Shown: piece by piece, positions 4,974 through 5,016 of the stretch
Numbering within the stretch: position 1 is the first letter of the stretch
Layout of the letters: the number at the start of each line of letters is the position of its first letter
Source: Kiritimatiellia bacterium
GTDB taxonomy: Bacteria > Verrucomicrobiota > Kiritimatiellia > CAIQIC01 > Lenti-01
Assembly: GCA_018432565.1 (NCBI GenBank)
Contig: JAHDSS010000549.1
Span: forward strand, 1-5,016
Reading direction: 5' to 3'
Length of the DNA: 5,016 nucleotides
Program-made: the position numbers and the translations under genes
The notes under the pieces: model-generated
Told to the model about the DNA's origin: nothing
Databases searched by the model: none
The model's input: the letters and a program-made list of their open reading frames with translations, nothing else

Positions 4974-4976
4974 TTT
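4901..4976 (+). terminator. Possible deoB terminator
   Basis: The long inverted repeat just after deoB is followed immediately by five T residues (4972-4976), so its transcript could act as an intrinsic terminator. The stem is long and imperfect with a large loop, unlike the compact one at 3490, so efficiency is uncertain. Confidence 0.4.
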
Positions 4977-4990
4977 GCCTTATGCCTGAC

Positions 4991-5016
4991 TTGGTTGTTG
5001 GATATTGAATATTGGA
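4991..5016. repeat. Start of a second TTGGATA heptamer array (cut by window end)
   Basis: TTGGTTG, TTGGATA, TTGAATA and TTGGA run in 7-bp phase from 4991 to the last base. It is the same unit as at 3621-3662, so this family flanks deoB on both sides. Confidence 0.65.

Overview
This window is a shell-and-enzyme segment of a bacterial microcompartment (BMC) operon, followed by a separate deoB gene. All genes are on the + strand. In order they are: the 3' end of a BMC-H hexamer gene, a BMC-P pentamer gene, a CoA-acylating aldehyde dehydrogenase with an N-terminal encapsulation-type helix, a tandem-domain BMC-T trimer gene related to PduT, two more BMC-P genes joined by a GTGA overlap, a strong intrinsic terminator, and a full-length phosphopentomutase (DeoB).

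The organism is a high-G+C bacterium. Every gene junction longer than about 50 bases holds short repetitive DNA: 7-bp tandem units (TCCTGAC and TTGGATA), a 10-bp-period inverted repeat (CACGGATGGA type), and GC-rich palindromes ending in GCGGCTACA or starting with GGTAGGG. Together with a metabolosome carrying three pentamer genes, this suggests a member of the Planctomycetota/Verrucomicrobiota/Kiritimatiellota group. That placement is inferred from remembered patterns, not from a search.

Layout: 1-207 BMC-H C-terminus; 208-438 non-coding with two palindromic elements; 439-726 BMC-P1; 727-789 hairpin; 790-2247 aldehyde dehydrogenase; 2248-2304 heptamer repeat; 2305-2919 BMC-T; 2936-3226 BMC-P2; 3223-3501 BMC-P3, whose stop codon lies in the terminator; 3502-3711 repeats and a possible promoter; 3712-4890 deoB; 4891-5016 inverted repeat/terminator and the start of another heptamer array. 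I see no credible gene on the - strand.

Function: BMC-H, BMC-T and BMC-P would form the facets and vertices of a protein shell. Inside it, the dehydrogenase would convert an aldehyde to its acyl-CoA. The window does not contain the enzyme that makes the aldehyde. DeoB is a clue: it interconverts (deoxy)ribose 1- and 5-phosphates, and deoxyribose-5-phosphate aldolase (DeoC) splits deoxyribose 5-phosphate into glyceraldehyde 3-phosphate and acetaldehyde, a substrate for this dehydrogenase family. A nucleoside/deoxyribose-degrading ('sugar phosphate utilising') compartment is therefore a testable hypothesis. The terminator between the shell operon and deoB means the adjacency could also be accidental.
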